NCBI RefSeq assembly: GCF_009730915.1
Contig: NC_052478.1
Location: forward strand, 21,618,387 to 21,682,386
Source of the DNA: Dioscorea cayenensis subsp. rotundata
Taxonomy: Eukaryota > Streptophyta > Magnoliopsida > Dioscoreales > Dioscoreaceae
Direction of reading: 5' to 3'
DNA: 64,000 nt
Notes under the pieces: model-generated
Told to the model about the DNA's origin: nothing
Database searches by the model: none
Seen by the model: the letters and a program-made list of their open reading frames with translations, nothing else
Program-made: the position numbers and the translations under genes
Shown here: positions 38,750 to 51,073 of the stretch, piece by piece
How positions within the stretch are numbered: position 1 is the first letter of the stretch
How the letters are laid out: every line of letters begins with the position of its first letter

Positions 38750-39999
38750 AACTTGCGTACAATTTGGAGGGTGCGGCAATTGTTAGAAATATTTCTTAAT
38801 GGCTTATCAATTTGGTGCAAATGTGGTATTTGGTGTAGGTTTTTTTTCCCTGAATCATGGACCAGCTTTTCTTAGCTCGTGTTCATATCTTTACTGGATT
38901 TCTGAATTTCTCGCTCATCAACAATTATGGTAAAATCCGAAATTTCATTCATTTAATTGTGAAAGCTCTTAATTATTTTTGTGTCATTATTAATGATTCC
39001 TTTGATTGTAGTTTGGAAATATAATATTTTACAACAGTAATCATTCGATAGTTTTTCTAAGTCTTCAGTGCTCACAAATAGTGCTACACAGACAGACAGA
39101 CAAATAGGCATACAGACACATAAAGCGAGGAGGAGAAGGAGATGGAAGCCATCGTGTTTTAGATTAATTCTTCAGTGACCAACAAAATGTTATTATGAAA
39201 ACATCAAATCTCGGTTATCTTCTAGGTGCTGCAATGTTTATCAACAGCAGTCAGTCATCACCGAAAAGAAAGAGAAACCATACTGAATTTCATGAGTAAC
39301 TAAAATTTAATCAATTGCTCTTTTGGTCAAGCATGACATGTGTTGCGGTAGGAGCAAGGTGGCTATCTTTGGTTGCATTTACAAATAACTGGTGTTATTA
39401 CTTCATCGCATCACCAATTGAAGCTGTTCTTGACTTCAAACGAAAGCTCAATGCGATGGCAAGTAACTATAATAAGCATGGCTAGATTACAGTAAACCAA
39501 AGTAATCCTCAAATGAATTATCTCTTAATCACAATGCAGGGAATTTGGTTAGGCATGCTGATAGGATCTTTACTGCAGACAATAATCATGTTGTGCATTA
39601 CATTCAAGACAAAACAGCAGGAAAAAGGCAATCTGGTCTTTAATTGAAAAGACGAACTTCTGAATATTCTTCAAATATGTTGCATGAGAATTAAAAATGA
39701 AATCATGTAGGCTATGCGAGCCGAAAAGTGCATCAAGACATGAGGAGCAATAGAGCCTCGATCAAGTCCATGATATTCAAAGCAAAAACTTCTCGGCATT
39801 TAGGTTCGGTATATAACGACAAAAATGCTTGGATAGCAGAGTTGAATGTGTTTTGTTTTTCTCTAACCTTGTTCTTTTGTATCATTGTAATTTCCATTTT
39901 TACATAGTATAAATATATGCAATACTGACTTATCAAAAGTTCAGAACAAAGATTCAAATTTGACGGAAAAAAATACAATGTGTGTTGTCAAGCATACAA

Positions 40000-41572
40000 T
40001 TAGGCATGGTTTACTTTCAAACAGAGATGAGCTTTTACTGGTTTATGGTCAGAGCTCTTTATACAATCGATGGATTCGTAGGAATGCAGGACTGCATCAA
40101 TGCCGGAATTACTTTCAACTTTGAACAAGATTCTATCAGTCCATGATGGTACTCTAATCTGAAAGAACATAAAAACACAATGAAGTGAATCTTAGAATTA
40201 ATCGAAGCTCATGAAGTGGAAACTCTGTTTTATATACCTTGTAACTTGTGTCATAGTGGCTACTTCCTACATTATACTTGTATGTGGGCTTGAACGACAA
40301 AGTCCCTTCGCAATAACCATTAAATACTTCTCCTCTTTCAGCTTCTTGTAGCAGTTGGTCTTTTTCAATCAGGAGCTGAGATTGTTCATCATATATACTT
40401 ATGTTTTAGAAGAGAAAATGCAGTAAAATTCTTCAATAAATTTTCAGCTTATGGACTTACACTTTGAAGGTTTTTGTGTATCAAATTTCTTGCAGGTTGT
40501 GTGCTGATATCTTTTAACCGATAATTGAGGTCGCCGAGCCAAACACTGACATGGGATGGTCTTGAAGATGGATTATCATCTTTTGAGAAGAGAGAATGAG
40601 ATATGTGCTTGCATTGTGAGTTTCTTTCGTCCACCTTATGCTCATGAGCTGCAATATTTATTTTCAATTGAGATTTACCAAACTCCTTAAGTTTTATGAC
40701 TAGAGATGAAACAAAAGTTTTACCTGAAAGATGGCAAGATATAAAGACCATACGAATCCCACTGAAGTTTAAGTATATCGCTACTGCTCCCTTCTTTCTT
40801 CCTATCAAACCTCCACATCCTCCGACTGCCTGTGTGTCTACTCTTAACTCTTTGTTTGCAAAAAACAAGTTTATTGATCAGCAATGAATCGATTTCAAAT
40901 ATATTTTCAGAAATTCCGAATGTTTTAATCTCACCTTTGATATATGATTTTGAAGATTTGGCTCCAAAGATAAATAGCTGCAGTGATTGCATGGTGGATT
41001 CTCCCAGGAGACTAGATACTCACAAATTAGATGAACTATTAGTTGATTGTCTGCATTCTAATTGTTTGTTTCAAGAATTTATACCTGTGAGTTTCTGCTA
41101 ATGATTCTTCTAACAGCCCTGCAACGTTATGTTTTGGAGCTTCCTGAAATCCAATTGCCAGTAAATCGAACTTCCGGTCTTTGCTAACAAGCTCCTTCAG
41201 ATCCTTTGGTGAGAACTGAATTGCAGAAAACACTTCAGATTAGGACAATGTATCGGTGTTAGAATCATACAAAAACAAAGAAATCAAAAGTTAGCAAACC
41301 TTGCCATTCATGTTCCATGTCACTACACAAACACACAAAACTGAACCCGTCGAGAACTCACATTCCTTCTCAACATGCACAGTTTTTATGCCTTCGTGAG
41401 TATGGTCTTCGGTTCCGATCAAACTATGCGTATTGTATTGATTCCTGAACACATTAAGTAAACAAAGAATACACAGTTAGTACAGTCATGAAAATGTTTT
41501 CATCCTCGCATTAAAGATTACCAAAGATTGTACACAATACCTGAAGGCATTAAAACTGCTGCAATTGCCCAT
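40000..41572 (-). CDS. IP5P11: Type I inositol polyphosphate 5-phosphatase 11-like, eight exons
   Basis: Exons in coding order: 41572-41541, 41444-41300, 41215-41085, 41011-40935, 40849-40724, 40648-40461, 40375-40238 and 40158-40000, giving 331 residues; I recall the Arabidopsis enzyme 5PTase11 as about the same short length. These Mg-dependent enzymes remove the 5-phosphate from phosphoinositides or inositol phosphates. Seen in order: VVTWNMNG (51-58), FDLLAIGFQEAP, GGCGGLIGRKKGAVA, VFISCHLSAHE, the catalytic VWLGDLNYRL (around 206-215), PSWTDRIL (283-290) and SSDHKPV (314-320). The start MGNCSS was chosen because it fits the exon frame and the family length; upstream in-frame sequence lacks an ATG. 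G2 and S6 fit N-myristoylation and C4 could be palmitoylated, so membrane attachment is likely. Confidence 0.93.
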
Positions 41573-42315
41573 GTTTCTGTGATTACTCCTCTCATGTGAT
41601 AGATCTTTTGAAGGTGAGAAGGTCGGGAAATATTCATAGTCATATGAAACTTGTTTTCTTATTGAAGCAACCACACTGTCTTCTCTTCATCTTCATTTTT
41701 CTTTTCAGGACCACATTGGCCTCAAAGCTCTAAATTTGGTGGACAGATGGAAGAATCTCATTGGATTTTTAAGAAGCAAAGATGCTCTTGTAGTTTTCAT
41801 AATTGCCAACTAGTTGGACTTTTCTACTTCATTGTAAGATCACAAATTGGTGGTCTAAATTTTCAGGCATGAATGTGCAATATATCTGAAATTTGTTCCT
41901 TTTTGACTAATTTTTGGTCTAAGAAAGTGAGTATTGGCCACCTTGATGAATTCAGTTGAATGGATTCTCATCTAACATGGTCTAAATTGCTATTCGTTTG
42001 GTGTTTCTGACAAAGTTGATGCAGAATTGAGCATTTAAATTTTGCATAGAATCATGAAGTCAAGAAACGTCTGCATTTCTGACAAAGTGGATGAAAATTG
42101 ATAAGTTCTATAGCACATAAACACGAAATCTGGCAAACATTTGAATCCATCGACACAAAATCCATCAAACTTAAATTAAAAATACAACCAAATACCTTAC
42201 TGTTATATAAAACAGTAAATTTTCAGCTTCCACATCTATACACAAAACCATAAACAGAAACTCTTTCAACACCATGAAAGACTTACATTGCTTCATTTTG
42301 TACTGAGATCTTGAG

Positions 42316-44079
42316 TTAGATTTTATCCAGCAGCAGTAAATTAGCTTGCTGTTGTTGTTGTTCCACGTGCGGCCTAATGAAAGTTCTCCGCCACCAGACC
42401 TCAAAGGCTCTCTGAAGGTTTGGGCAGTTGTCGCCAACCTTCAAGAAACTCCCCAACCAAGAAAGCAAAACAGTTTGCTGATCTTCCAAAGGAAGTGTAA
42501 GAATTGTCCGGCCGATACCTTCCTCCACAACCTGCCGATCAAATGATCTACAGCTATTTTGCAACCAATTGTAGTCATTAATCAGAGGCTGAAACCATAC
42601 ATTTAACAGCAGTTTGCGTATTTCCTTAGACGGAAGCATCTCTCCTCTACCTATACCGACGAAGAGTCTAGCAGTGATTCGGCTGACTAGATGCCGGTAT
42701 CCTGTTGGAACCTTCGGATGTAATTCAGCCAACTCATCCTGACTAGCCCACATTGCTGCAAACTCATCTGCTACACGTCTGTCAGCCAAAATCTCCATCA
42801 GCCATAAAAGATTATCTACTTCTAGCGTTAATTGTCGCATGATAGGATCCCGGTTATCAAAAGATTTATCTGAAAACCCCGGCTCAGATGCTTGCTTGAA
42901 CAGAAACAACAGCGAGTTTAAACAGCTCCCGCATGAAGCGTACAATGTTTCGATGCATATGTCCACTGAGCCATCGATCACAAGACTGTTCTCACGAAGA
43001 AGTTTCAAAACTAAAGATTTCATCTCACGCCGGCCTCTATCCTCGTTGCTTTTCAGAACAAGCTCCATAATGGAAGTGAGTGTATCATTAGGGGGCTTGG
43101 AAATATCGGAAGTTACTCGTTTTAGTATTGGGCTGATTCCATACTTGGTGCCTTGGAGATGTTGGACAGATGAGACAACAGTTTCTTCTTCTTCTCCAGC
43201 CCAAGGAGCTGCTTCCAAGTACTCCAAGCATGATTTGATGCATGTGCCGAAGCCAAGTAATTCCGCTGCCTGAAAATTTCAATTTCCAATTTACAATCAG
43301 ATAGAAGAAACTATAATGTAGAAGTCAATTAAATGCTTGCTTTGAGGAATATGACATATAATCAGTAAAAACAGTAATGACTGAAAGATACATTCAACAC
43401 AGATTCCAGATAGAGTCAAAAACTAAATAATAATAAGATTTTGATGATATACCTTTAATATGCGGAGAACACGGGCAACATTTTGCTTGATCAACCTTTG
43501 CTTGACATCTTTGCAGTACATCAATCCTATGATTTCAACATAAATCTCGACATCGTCACAGTCACCTATTTCAATTGATGGTACCGGAGACTGTCTAGAG
43601 AGCTTTTCCGCTAAGAATTTACTATGTTCGACAAGAATGTCCCGGTGAACACTCATCCTCACAGCAACTCCTTCCTTTCCAGACAAAATCATCTTTAGAT
43701 CACTAGTTTCAGGCTGGCCAAATGCAACAGATATCTTCCTTACATGCTGATTATCACCATTAGTTTTTGGCTTCCTTTCGGAGCTGATCAGCATGTTATC
43801 AGAAGCCAAACTTCTTGGATCATCAGAAGTGATCCTAGATCTTAATTGTGTAGCATGAGATTTCTTATTGGTTACATTAGTCGATGTTTTCTGGAGAGAA
43901 GTTTTTGAAGGTGGAAGTGATGGTTGTGGCTTTGGTTTATTTTGGTTGTGGTTTTTCAGTGTTTTTTGAATAACAACAGGTGCAGGACAACACCAAAATC
44001 CTTCTGGTGTTACAGCAATTGGAACATTCCTAATCTTTGTATGGCCTGATTCCACTCTTCTGACTCTTAAGTCTGCCAT
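42316..44079 (-). CDS. BTB/POZ domain protein (At3g50780-like), two coding exons
   Basis: Exons 44079-43453 and 43269-42316 join in phase 0 to 526 residues, the length I recall for the plant At3g50780/At1g63850 group. The N-terminus carries the group motif VPIAVTPEGFWCCPAPVV (19-36), then a Lys/Ser/Pro-rich linker. The BTB/POZ domain spans about 126-235 (DLKMILSGKEGVAVRMSVHR, EIYVEIIGLMYC, AAELLGF). A helical C-terminal region follows, ending in a glutamine run (VEQQQQQAN). BTB proteins commonly link substrates to CUL3 ubiquitin ligases; that role is inferred and the substrate unknown. A 5'UTR intron is likely at 44532-44162 (donor GTGAGTG, acceptor ACCTGCAG). Confidence 0.92.
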
Positions 44080-44161
44080 TCTCTAAGTTCTGTCCAAATT
44101 TTAGAAATAGAAACTATACAATAATGAAACTAAACTACTTCATGATAAGTACATAAAGATC

Positions 44162-44532
44162 CTGCAGGTAAAAAAGAAAACCACATTAATTAATTGTCTA
44201 ATTAAATCATTGAATGATCAAAATGAAGACAAAAAGAACAGGAACATGAACTGCAAAGGCAACATGTCATTTCTACAAACACTTGAATGGCATTTCAAAT
44301 GACTACAACAAAGATCAACTTTTTTTTTTCATCAGAAATGCATCAGCAAACACATAAGCATCATATAAAACCAATTCCAAACCAGCAAAAGGCTCAAAGA
44401 AAACAACTGAAGAACCACACCTTCAACTGAGTTTCTCTCAAATGGCAGTAAAAGATCAAAACTTTTTCATCCATAAATATCAAATAAAACCAAAGATCAA
44501 AACTTTCAACTAGAAAACATCAAAACACTCAC
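44162..44532 (-). other. Probable 5'UTR intron of the BTB gene
   Basis: On the minus strand a donor GTGAGTG begins at 44532 and an acceptor TTACCTGCAG ends at 44162, 83 bases before the ATG. The noncoding first exon would start somewhere near 44800. It is a prediction from splice-site words only. Confidence 0.5.
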
Positions 44533-44944
44533 CAAGCTTCCAACTTTAGAGTCTTCAAGCTCCACACTACGCCTCCTTTTGTTCACACATCTCGCTCCTT
44601 TTCTTTTTGACCTCTAATGATTGAACCAAGCGCTGATGTCAAGCATGCAGGAAACCAAGAATGGGATGAACCTCAGATGCAAATGATGACTGTTTTCAGA
44701 GCATTCAAATCCAAAACTTGAGAGGAAAATGGATTGAACACTGAGCTTTAAGAAGGAGAAGAAGGTGGAAAAGATGATACTGGAGCTACTTTTACCAACT
44801 GAGATACTTGGGACCATCATCATCTGTGCTGTGTCCTTGTTGTATTCTCTTTATTTCTTTTTCCATTTTCTCTTTTTCTTTGTATTCTAATGGCTTTGAA
44901 AAGACAAAGAAACAGAGAAAGAGAGTTGGTGTTGCAGAGAAGAG

Positions 44945-45850
44945 CTTGCACTCTGTTTTTCCATGAACATGTTTCCCTTAATGCCCTTTGAAATTGGTAC
45001 GGAAGCTTTGAGGTGTTATTTACACATTTACCCTTTGAAATTTTCATGATTCCATGTTTGTTCTCATATGGAAGTTTATTTATTTATTTATTTATTTATT
45101 TTTTGGGGAAGATGAGAGCAAGGCAGAGTGAGCTGAATTTTTAATGCGGAGCAAGCAGGGCGGGATCATGAATATTTAAATATTAGTATCATTTGTATAC
45201 AACTTCTACTCACATTGTCAAAAATATATCATCACTTATGATTCGAACTTTTATTGTTTGAAAAAAATTTTAATAAGAATTTCGTTACCAATAAACTATT
45301 ATATCGCTGGTATATGAAAACTACTTGAATGTAGTGAAATATGTAAAAAACAAGGAAGAGTGCTCTGTTTATATTACGAGTTTCCCTGAATGCCCCTGAT
45401 TTTTTTTTTAACACATGCCCCTTGGAAATTTCATGATTCCATGTTTGTCCTTGTGTGGAAGCTAATTAATTATAGACAACATTGCAAGAAACAAGAAAGA
45501 GTGCTCTGTTTTTCACTGTAATAAGTTATATTGAATGCCCTTGTATTGGTACTAAAGTTTTGAAGTTTTATTTACACATATGCCCCTTGAAAATTTCATG
45601 ATTCCATGTTTGCCCCTATATGGAAGCTAATTGATTGTAGAGAACATTTCAAGAAATGAGAAAAGAGTCCTCTGTTTTTTCATTATAAGTTTCCCTAAAT
45701 GCCCCTGATTTTGGTACTAAAGTTTTGCAAGTTTTATTTCCTCATAGCCACCTTAAAAGCTTCATGATTCCATATTTAGACATAATAGATGCAAAGAAAA
45801 AGAGATAACACTGTTTTTCATGATAAGTTTCCCTGAATGCCCCCCTCCTT
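44945..45850. repeat. Degenerate tandem repeat, unit about 150-165 bp
   Basis: A unit containing CTCTGTTTTTC, AGTTTCCCTGAATGCCC, ACATATGCCCCTTG and TTTCATGATTCCATGTTTG occurs near 44950, 45360, 45500, 45665 and (partial) 45810. An unrelated AT-rich stretch at about 45080-45340 separates the first copy from the rest. Confidence 0.8.
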
Positions 45851-48660
45851 TGTGTGCCAAAAATTTTGAAAATTATTATTATTATTTTTAACATGTACGT
45901 GCCTCTCTTTAATATATATATATATATATAATAGAGAAAAATATAAACAAAACACCCACCATGATGCCCAGAATACCCTCAAATAATTGAAGAATTATCA
46001 TTCTATAAAAGCCCCTATATGACTTTTCAAATAAAAAAATTATTTTATTTTTTATTTAAAAAATAGATGAACCACGGTTTTATTCAAACAGCAAAATATG
46101 TCTAGTGACAGAGGACAAGAAAAATAAAAAAACAACCTTAATCTAAATAAATTAAAAAAAAAACATCACCAGTAAAAACACTTTCAAGAAAATAAAAACC
46201 TAGCAAAGAGCATTAGAAAATTATTTTATCTCTCCTCAGTGTCACATTCAAATGAAATCTGAACCCTTCTCAATAATAATTTCTTATTTTCTTCTAAATG
46301 CATTATATTTAAATGTTCATTTAACACTTAAACAGTGAGAAAGGCAATGGCATTCAAGTTTTTAATATTTTATTGGATATTATTCTTCCCATAATGACCC
46401 TCTCTCATGCAAAAATGGCATTGTTGTAAAAATTTATACAATAGTAATTTATGTCAAAAAGTGACACTTGTACCAAAGTAATCTTTGGAAATTTATTTAT
46501 TCATCCAATGTCAAAAATTACCAGATCTTGTGGTCGGAGAGTAATAAGGACAACAGAAGATCCAAGACTTCTAGAAAGACTAAAGTTTTCATTTTTGTAT
46601 AAAAATATAAAATTTTAAAAATTTCTAGAGAGAAAAGTAATTAATGTTTTGAAATAGATAAGGATTGCAAGTTTATTATTATAAAATTAATAAAAACTCT
46701 CTGTTTATTTTCATTCCTTTTCTTTTATCTTTAATCAACCATTGTTTTAGAATTAAGAGATATAAATATGTAGATCTCTTCCAATAAATATTTTTATATC
46801 ATATATAAAAATTTAAATTTAAATTTAAAATTATTTATTTAAGTAATTCAAGTCTCTACCAATTGGACTAACTCCATTGCTGATAGTACATTTACTTTCA
46901 TTATGATGATATAATATCTTGGCTTTATTCATTTATTTTGTGAATTTTTTTATATAATCATGTGTTCTCAATATTTTTATAAAATACTGACAATACTTCG
47001 GTATGAAATATACTCGTAGGTGATAAAATATAAGTAATATTATAAATTTTTTTAAATTCAAATTTAAAAGTAAAAAATTTGAAAATCAGGAATGATTTGA
47101 TAAATTTGAAAGATTTTAAAACAATGAAAAGAGTTGGAATGACCTACTACATGTTTATTTTTTTTTAATAATAATAAACATAAAAATTAAATAGCATTAT
47201 ATACTTTATATAAGAAAAACTTGAGATAGAAGAGAAATGATATGAATATAATGATATTACTTGCAGTGCATCTGTTATATTAATAATTATTTAAAATAAT
47301 TGTATATTAACATAAAAAGTAACATTTAATCATTTTGATATATTCACACCTTTAACATTGTTTATGCTTAATAACCCACAACTTAATGTCAATACCAAGA
47401 CAATAATAAAATTAAAAACATCATGTTTTAATTTAGTTCCCCATTCTAACTTTGAACTGAAAAAGCAAAAGTGGAAAAGACTAAACAACACACAATTTAA
47501 ATTGGACACCCTCTTTTTCACTTTCACTTTTTCTTTTTTCTTTTTTTTAAAAATGAATGAAATTTGCTACATTAAAAACAAATATTTGATCAATAAAATC
47601 TAAAGGGATTTAATAAATTAAAAATCAAGAAAAAAAATATTTTAAAACAACATAAGATTAAAAACACCAATCCTCCCTCAGCCTGGTTGTATTGGATTTT
47701 AACCATTTTCTGTGGTTACAGCCCCCTTTGTATGTAAATTTTAATTATAAAATAAATTATGATTTCTTCATTTTATTTAAAACAATAATTAACATTTTCT
47801 TCTAAGATTATTAATATTATAATTATTATTATATATATATATATATATTAAGAGTAAGTAAAAACTCAAAAGTGCAAGAAAAGCAAAGCATGCATAAGAT
47901 TAGATAAGAATGTAAAGTAAATGAGGAAACAAATAGACAAAAGCTTTGAAGGTGACCAAATAATTATTCAAGCACTTTTTCTATTCAATGTCGGATAAAA
48001 AGATCATGTGGTTTTAAAGAATATTATGATTTTTTTCTTTTTTTAATCTACTTTTTGATCTTTAAAAAGTGATATGATGCTTGGTGTGACATTTTTTGTC
48101 TACTTGGTTTAATTAATCATTTAATGTAATCACTATTACTTGATACTTAATTCTCACTTATTTGGCATTTAATTTTTTTATTATTATTTGTGGGTCACCA
48201 AACATGATATAACACAAATCATTGAGTAAAACACCACCTTTGGTCAAATCGCTATGAGTAGACACATTAAACATTGGGATTAAGATTTATTTATTTAATA
48301 AATTAAGGTTAAATATATTAAGGTTAATTAATATAGTAGGAGTATAATTTTAATTTAATTTAGATATAAAAGTAAAAAAAAAATTGGAAAATTAAAAATA
48401 TTTTGAGAATTTGATAAATTTGAAAAACTATTTTGAAATTGAAAGAGCTAGGAGGGGCTTGCAGTTACTTACCTCTTTGTATAATTTCAACTTAATTAAT
48501 TTGTTAGATTAATATGTACGGAAAATTTAATAAATTAATAGAATTGAAACAGGCTATTATTTTATAATTAGGAAATATTAAATTTTTAGGAGAGGATATT
48601 TTTAAATATAAAATATGTGGATGATGAAAAATTAAAGTATATGTACCCTCTTAGTATAAT
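45851..48660. other. AT-rich intergenic DNA, no gene seen
   Basis: Nearly 3 kb of AT-rich DNA with short (TA)n tracts near 45912 and 47830. A possible tRNA-like A box (TAGTCCAATTGG, minus strand, near 46860) is too isolated to call a SINE. Confidence 0.6.
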
Positions 48661-48661
48661 A

Positions 48662-48928
48662 GTATAATACCTTAATTAGCCCTTGTATTTTTCTCTCTCT
48701 TTCTTTTTAGTCTTTTTACGCAGAAATGCTCCCGACTAATCTCTCTATTTTTGAAAATGTACCCTCTTAATTAGAAATGCTCCCAATTAGTCCTTCTACT
48801 TTTAAAAATGGTCCAGTTGGGAGCATTTCTAATTAAATGGGCATATTTTTAAAAGTAAATGTACTAGCTGAGTAGGAAGACCAAAAGAAAAGAAAGAGAA
48901 AATATAAGAACTATTTTGGTGATTATAC
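48662..48928. mobile_element. Foldback MITE with about 120-bp inverted arms
   Basis: The ends GTATAATACC and GGTGATTATAC face each other, and inverted similarity continues through pyrimidine-rich arms to a perfect inner inverted repeat, TTAATTAGAAATGCTCCCAA against its complement near 48810-48830. Almost the whole element would fold into one hairpin. The target-site duplication is unclear in the AT-rich flanks. Confidence 0.7.
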
Positions 48929-49048
48929 AAAAAAAAATACTAATTCTCGCATTGTGAGTTCTCTATATTTACTGCATTACCATCAACATAACTTTTTATG
49001 AATTAATTTTCACTTTTACCTCCAATATATATATATATATATATAAAA

Positions 49049-49871
49049 GAGGATCGATCCTCTATGCACGTTCACAGATTTTTAATCTGCGAACGTTGCT
49101 TTAGACCGTTGGATTTCGATCCAACGGTTAGACACTATTTAATAAACAATGTTACTGTGCTTAAGAACAGTAGCACAGTAAAAAATGGGATGCACAGTAA
49201 AAACAAAATTAAAATTAATGAACTCATTAATCTAGGATTAGCTCTCACTGCAGCCTACGCTTTAGCATTCAGTAGCCTCGCGGACGCCTATGCATGTCCC
49301 ACGTAGAACCTTTCTATATGAGGATCGATCCTCTATGCACGCTCACGCATTTTTTAACTGCATGAACGTTGCTTGGGACCGCTGGATTTCGATCCAATGG
49401 CTCGGACACTATTTCAATGAACAGCGTTATCGCTGCTTAAGAACGATGAGCACGAGAAAAGATGGGATGCACGAAAGAAAAACAAAAATTAAAACTAATG
49501 AACTCATTAATCTAAGATTAGCTCTCACCGCAACTACGCTTTAGCATTCGTAGCTCTCGCTGGACGCCTACGCACGCCAACGGAGAACCTTTTCTATATG
49601 AGGATCGATCCTCATGCACGCTCACGCATTTTTTAATCTGTGAACGTTGCTTTGGACCATTGGATTTCGATCCAATGGTCGGACACTATTCGATGAAACG
49701 ATGTTACCGTGCTTAAGAAACGATATCACAGAAAAAAAAGTGGGATGTACAGAGAAAAACAAAAATTAAAACTAATGAACTCATTAATCCAGGATTAGCC
49801 TCACCATGACTCAGATTCTAGTCAGCTCTCATGAACGCCCTATGCACGTCCCACGAGAACCTTTTCTCTAT
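49049..49871 (+). repeat. Three tandem units of about 275 bp, each with palindromes
   Basis: Units at 49049-49319, 49320-49599 and 49600-49871 each start with the perfect palindrome GAGGATCGATCCTC or a near copy. Each then has a hairpin with TTCG loop, a stretch AATGAACTCATTAATC, and an end GAACCTTTTCTATAT. Units 1 and 3 differ in the hairpin but both arms changed together. The tail of a fourth unit (AATGAACTCATTAATCTAGA on to about 50400) follows after about 430 unrelated bases. Confidence 0.9.
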
Positions 49872-51073
49872 ATATAATTTATAACTACACAACTAAAAAG
49901 GTTTTTATAATTCCCCTCTAAATTTCTAAAATTCATTTTAAAACTTTTGAGACTTTTTCAAAAACCCCATAAATTTATAATAATTACAAACACCTCCTGA
50001 TATTTAGCTGTTATAATTATAAGGGTATATTTTAAAATAAGAGAATCAAATTATGATAAGAGAGTTCAATGTATGTATGTTTAAAGTGTAACAAGACAGC
50101 ATAACAAACAAGGCAAGGGGAAAAGTGCACACCTTTTTCAAGAAAAAGCCAACAAAATGTTTCTTGAAATGCGCGACTGTAGTAGTTTTGCACCGATGGT
50201 CGTCGTTGGCTCTGTGCAGTCTTGGCCACACTCGAACGCGCACACGCACTGATCCTCTTGCGCACGCTTGCCATAATAACGCCCTTCAAATAGGTTCAGT
50301 GTCTTCATCAAATTAAAACTAATGAACTCATTAATCTAGAATTAGTTTTTACTGTAGCTACGGTATGCACGTCCACAGAAAATCTTTTCTATACATATAT
50401 ACATATATTTGATGTTTATATTTTAATTTAGTTACTTATAACAGTTTTTGTTTAATATGAGCAATTCAACTCTTTTTATGAATAATATTTATTTTATTAA
50501 AATACAAAAATAGATATAAAAATCAAGAAATTTTCAAGTAATATATCAAGTCATGTCATATTTATAAATTGGACAGACAGACAACCTTGTGTCTCAGCCA
50601 TTCATCATCGATAGACTTTTTAATCTTTATGTCCTTCAGTTGTAGCTCTAATACCAGCCTTCTACATTCTAGGATATGGTCATAGGTTCTACTTGACCAG
50701 GATTTTATACCGTATGGGATATGGTATGAGATTCAGCTAATTAAAGAAAACCTTTTTTCTAATGTAGAATACATACCTTCTCTTGAAAAGAGGATGTCAT
50801 CTTGTATTGTATGCAATTAGAAACTAGTCACCATTAGCTATCATTTCATAGACTTGATATGGTTTTGATAAGAATGACTAAACAACTCGCCATCATCAAT
50901 AGTTGTTAGTTGAGGAAGCATGCCCTATCTACCTTGAGGCACGGCACTTCATGTTGGGGATGTTATTTGCTCCTCATGCCCTTTCTGCCATGCATCATGC
51001 TCCATAGAGTGCATCGATGAGTGGTTAAGACAAGAGGTTGTTTGTTTGTTTATTCATTTTATAAATATGGCAT
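49872..51073. other. Intergenic DNA with repeat fragment
   Basis: No gene supported. It contains the fourth partial 275-bp unit (about 50306-50390), a locally GC-richer stretch at 50160-50290, and from about 51010 the first unit of a 100-bp tandem repeat interrupted by transposons. Confidence 0.5.

Larger units (their letters stand above)
37314..39850 (+). pseudogene. Degenerate MATE transporter copy B, broken by two transposons
   Basis: Starts with GATCTAAATTATTCATTTGC, the same junction as at 36121 in copy C, and carries the same exon 3 / 5' leader / exon 5 rearrangement. It therefore arose by tandem duplication of the already broken copy. It keeps more of exon 7 (from 39540, GGAATTTGGTTAGGCATGCT) and ends with exon 8 at about 39710-39775, about 230 bases from the intact phosphatase stop. 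A Mutator-like MITE (37392-37763) and a hAT element (37876-38749) sit inside it. With these and their target-site copies removed it is about 1270 bases, close to the 1193 of copy C. Confidence 0.85.

Noticed and set aside
46840-46885. tRNA-like A box on the minus strand (TAGTCCAATTGG) as a SINE or tRNA
   Set aside because: No B box, poly(A) tail or target duplication follows.
49064-49544. Open frames in the 275-bp tandem units
   Set aside because: They start inside the palindromes, differ between units and are not conserved in frame.
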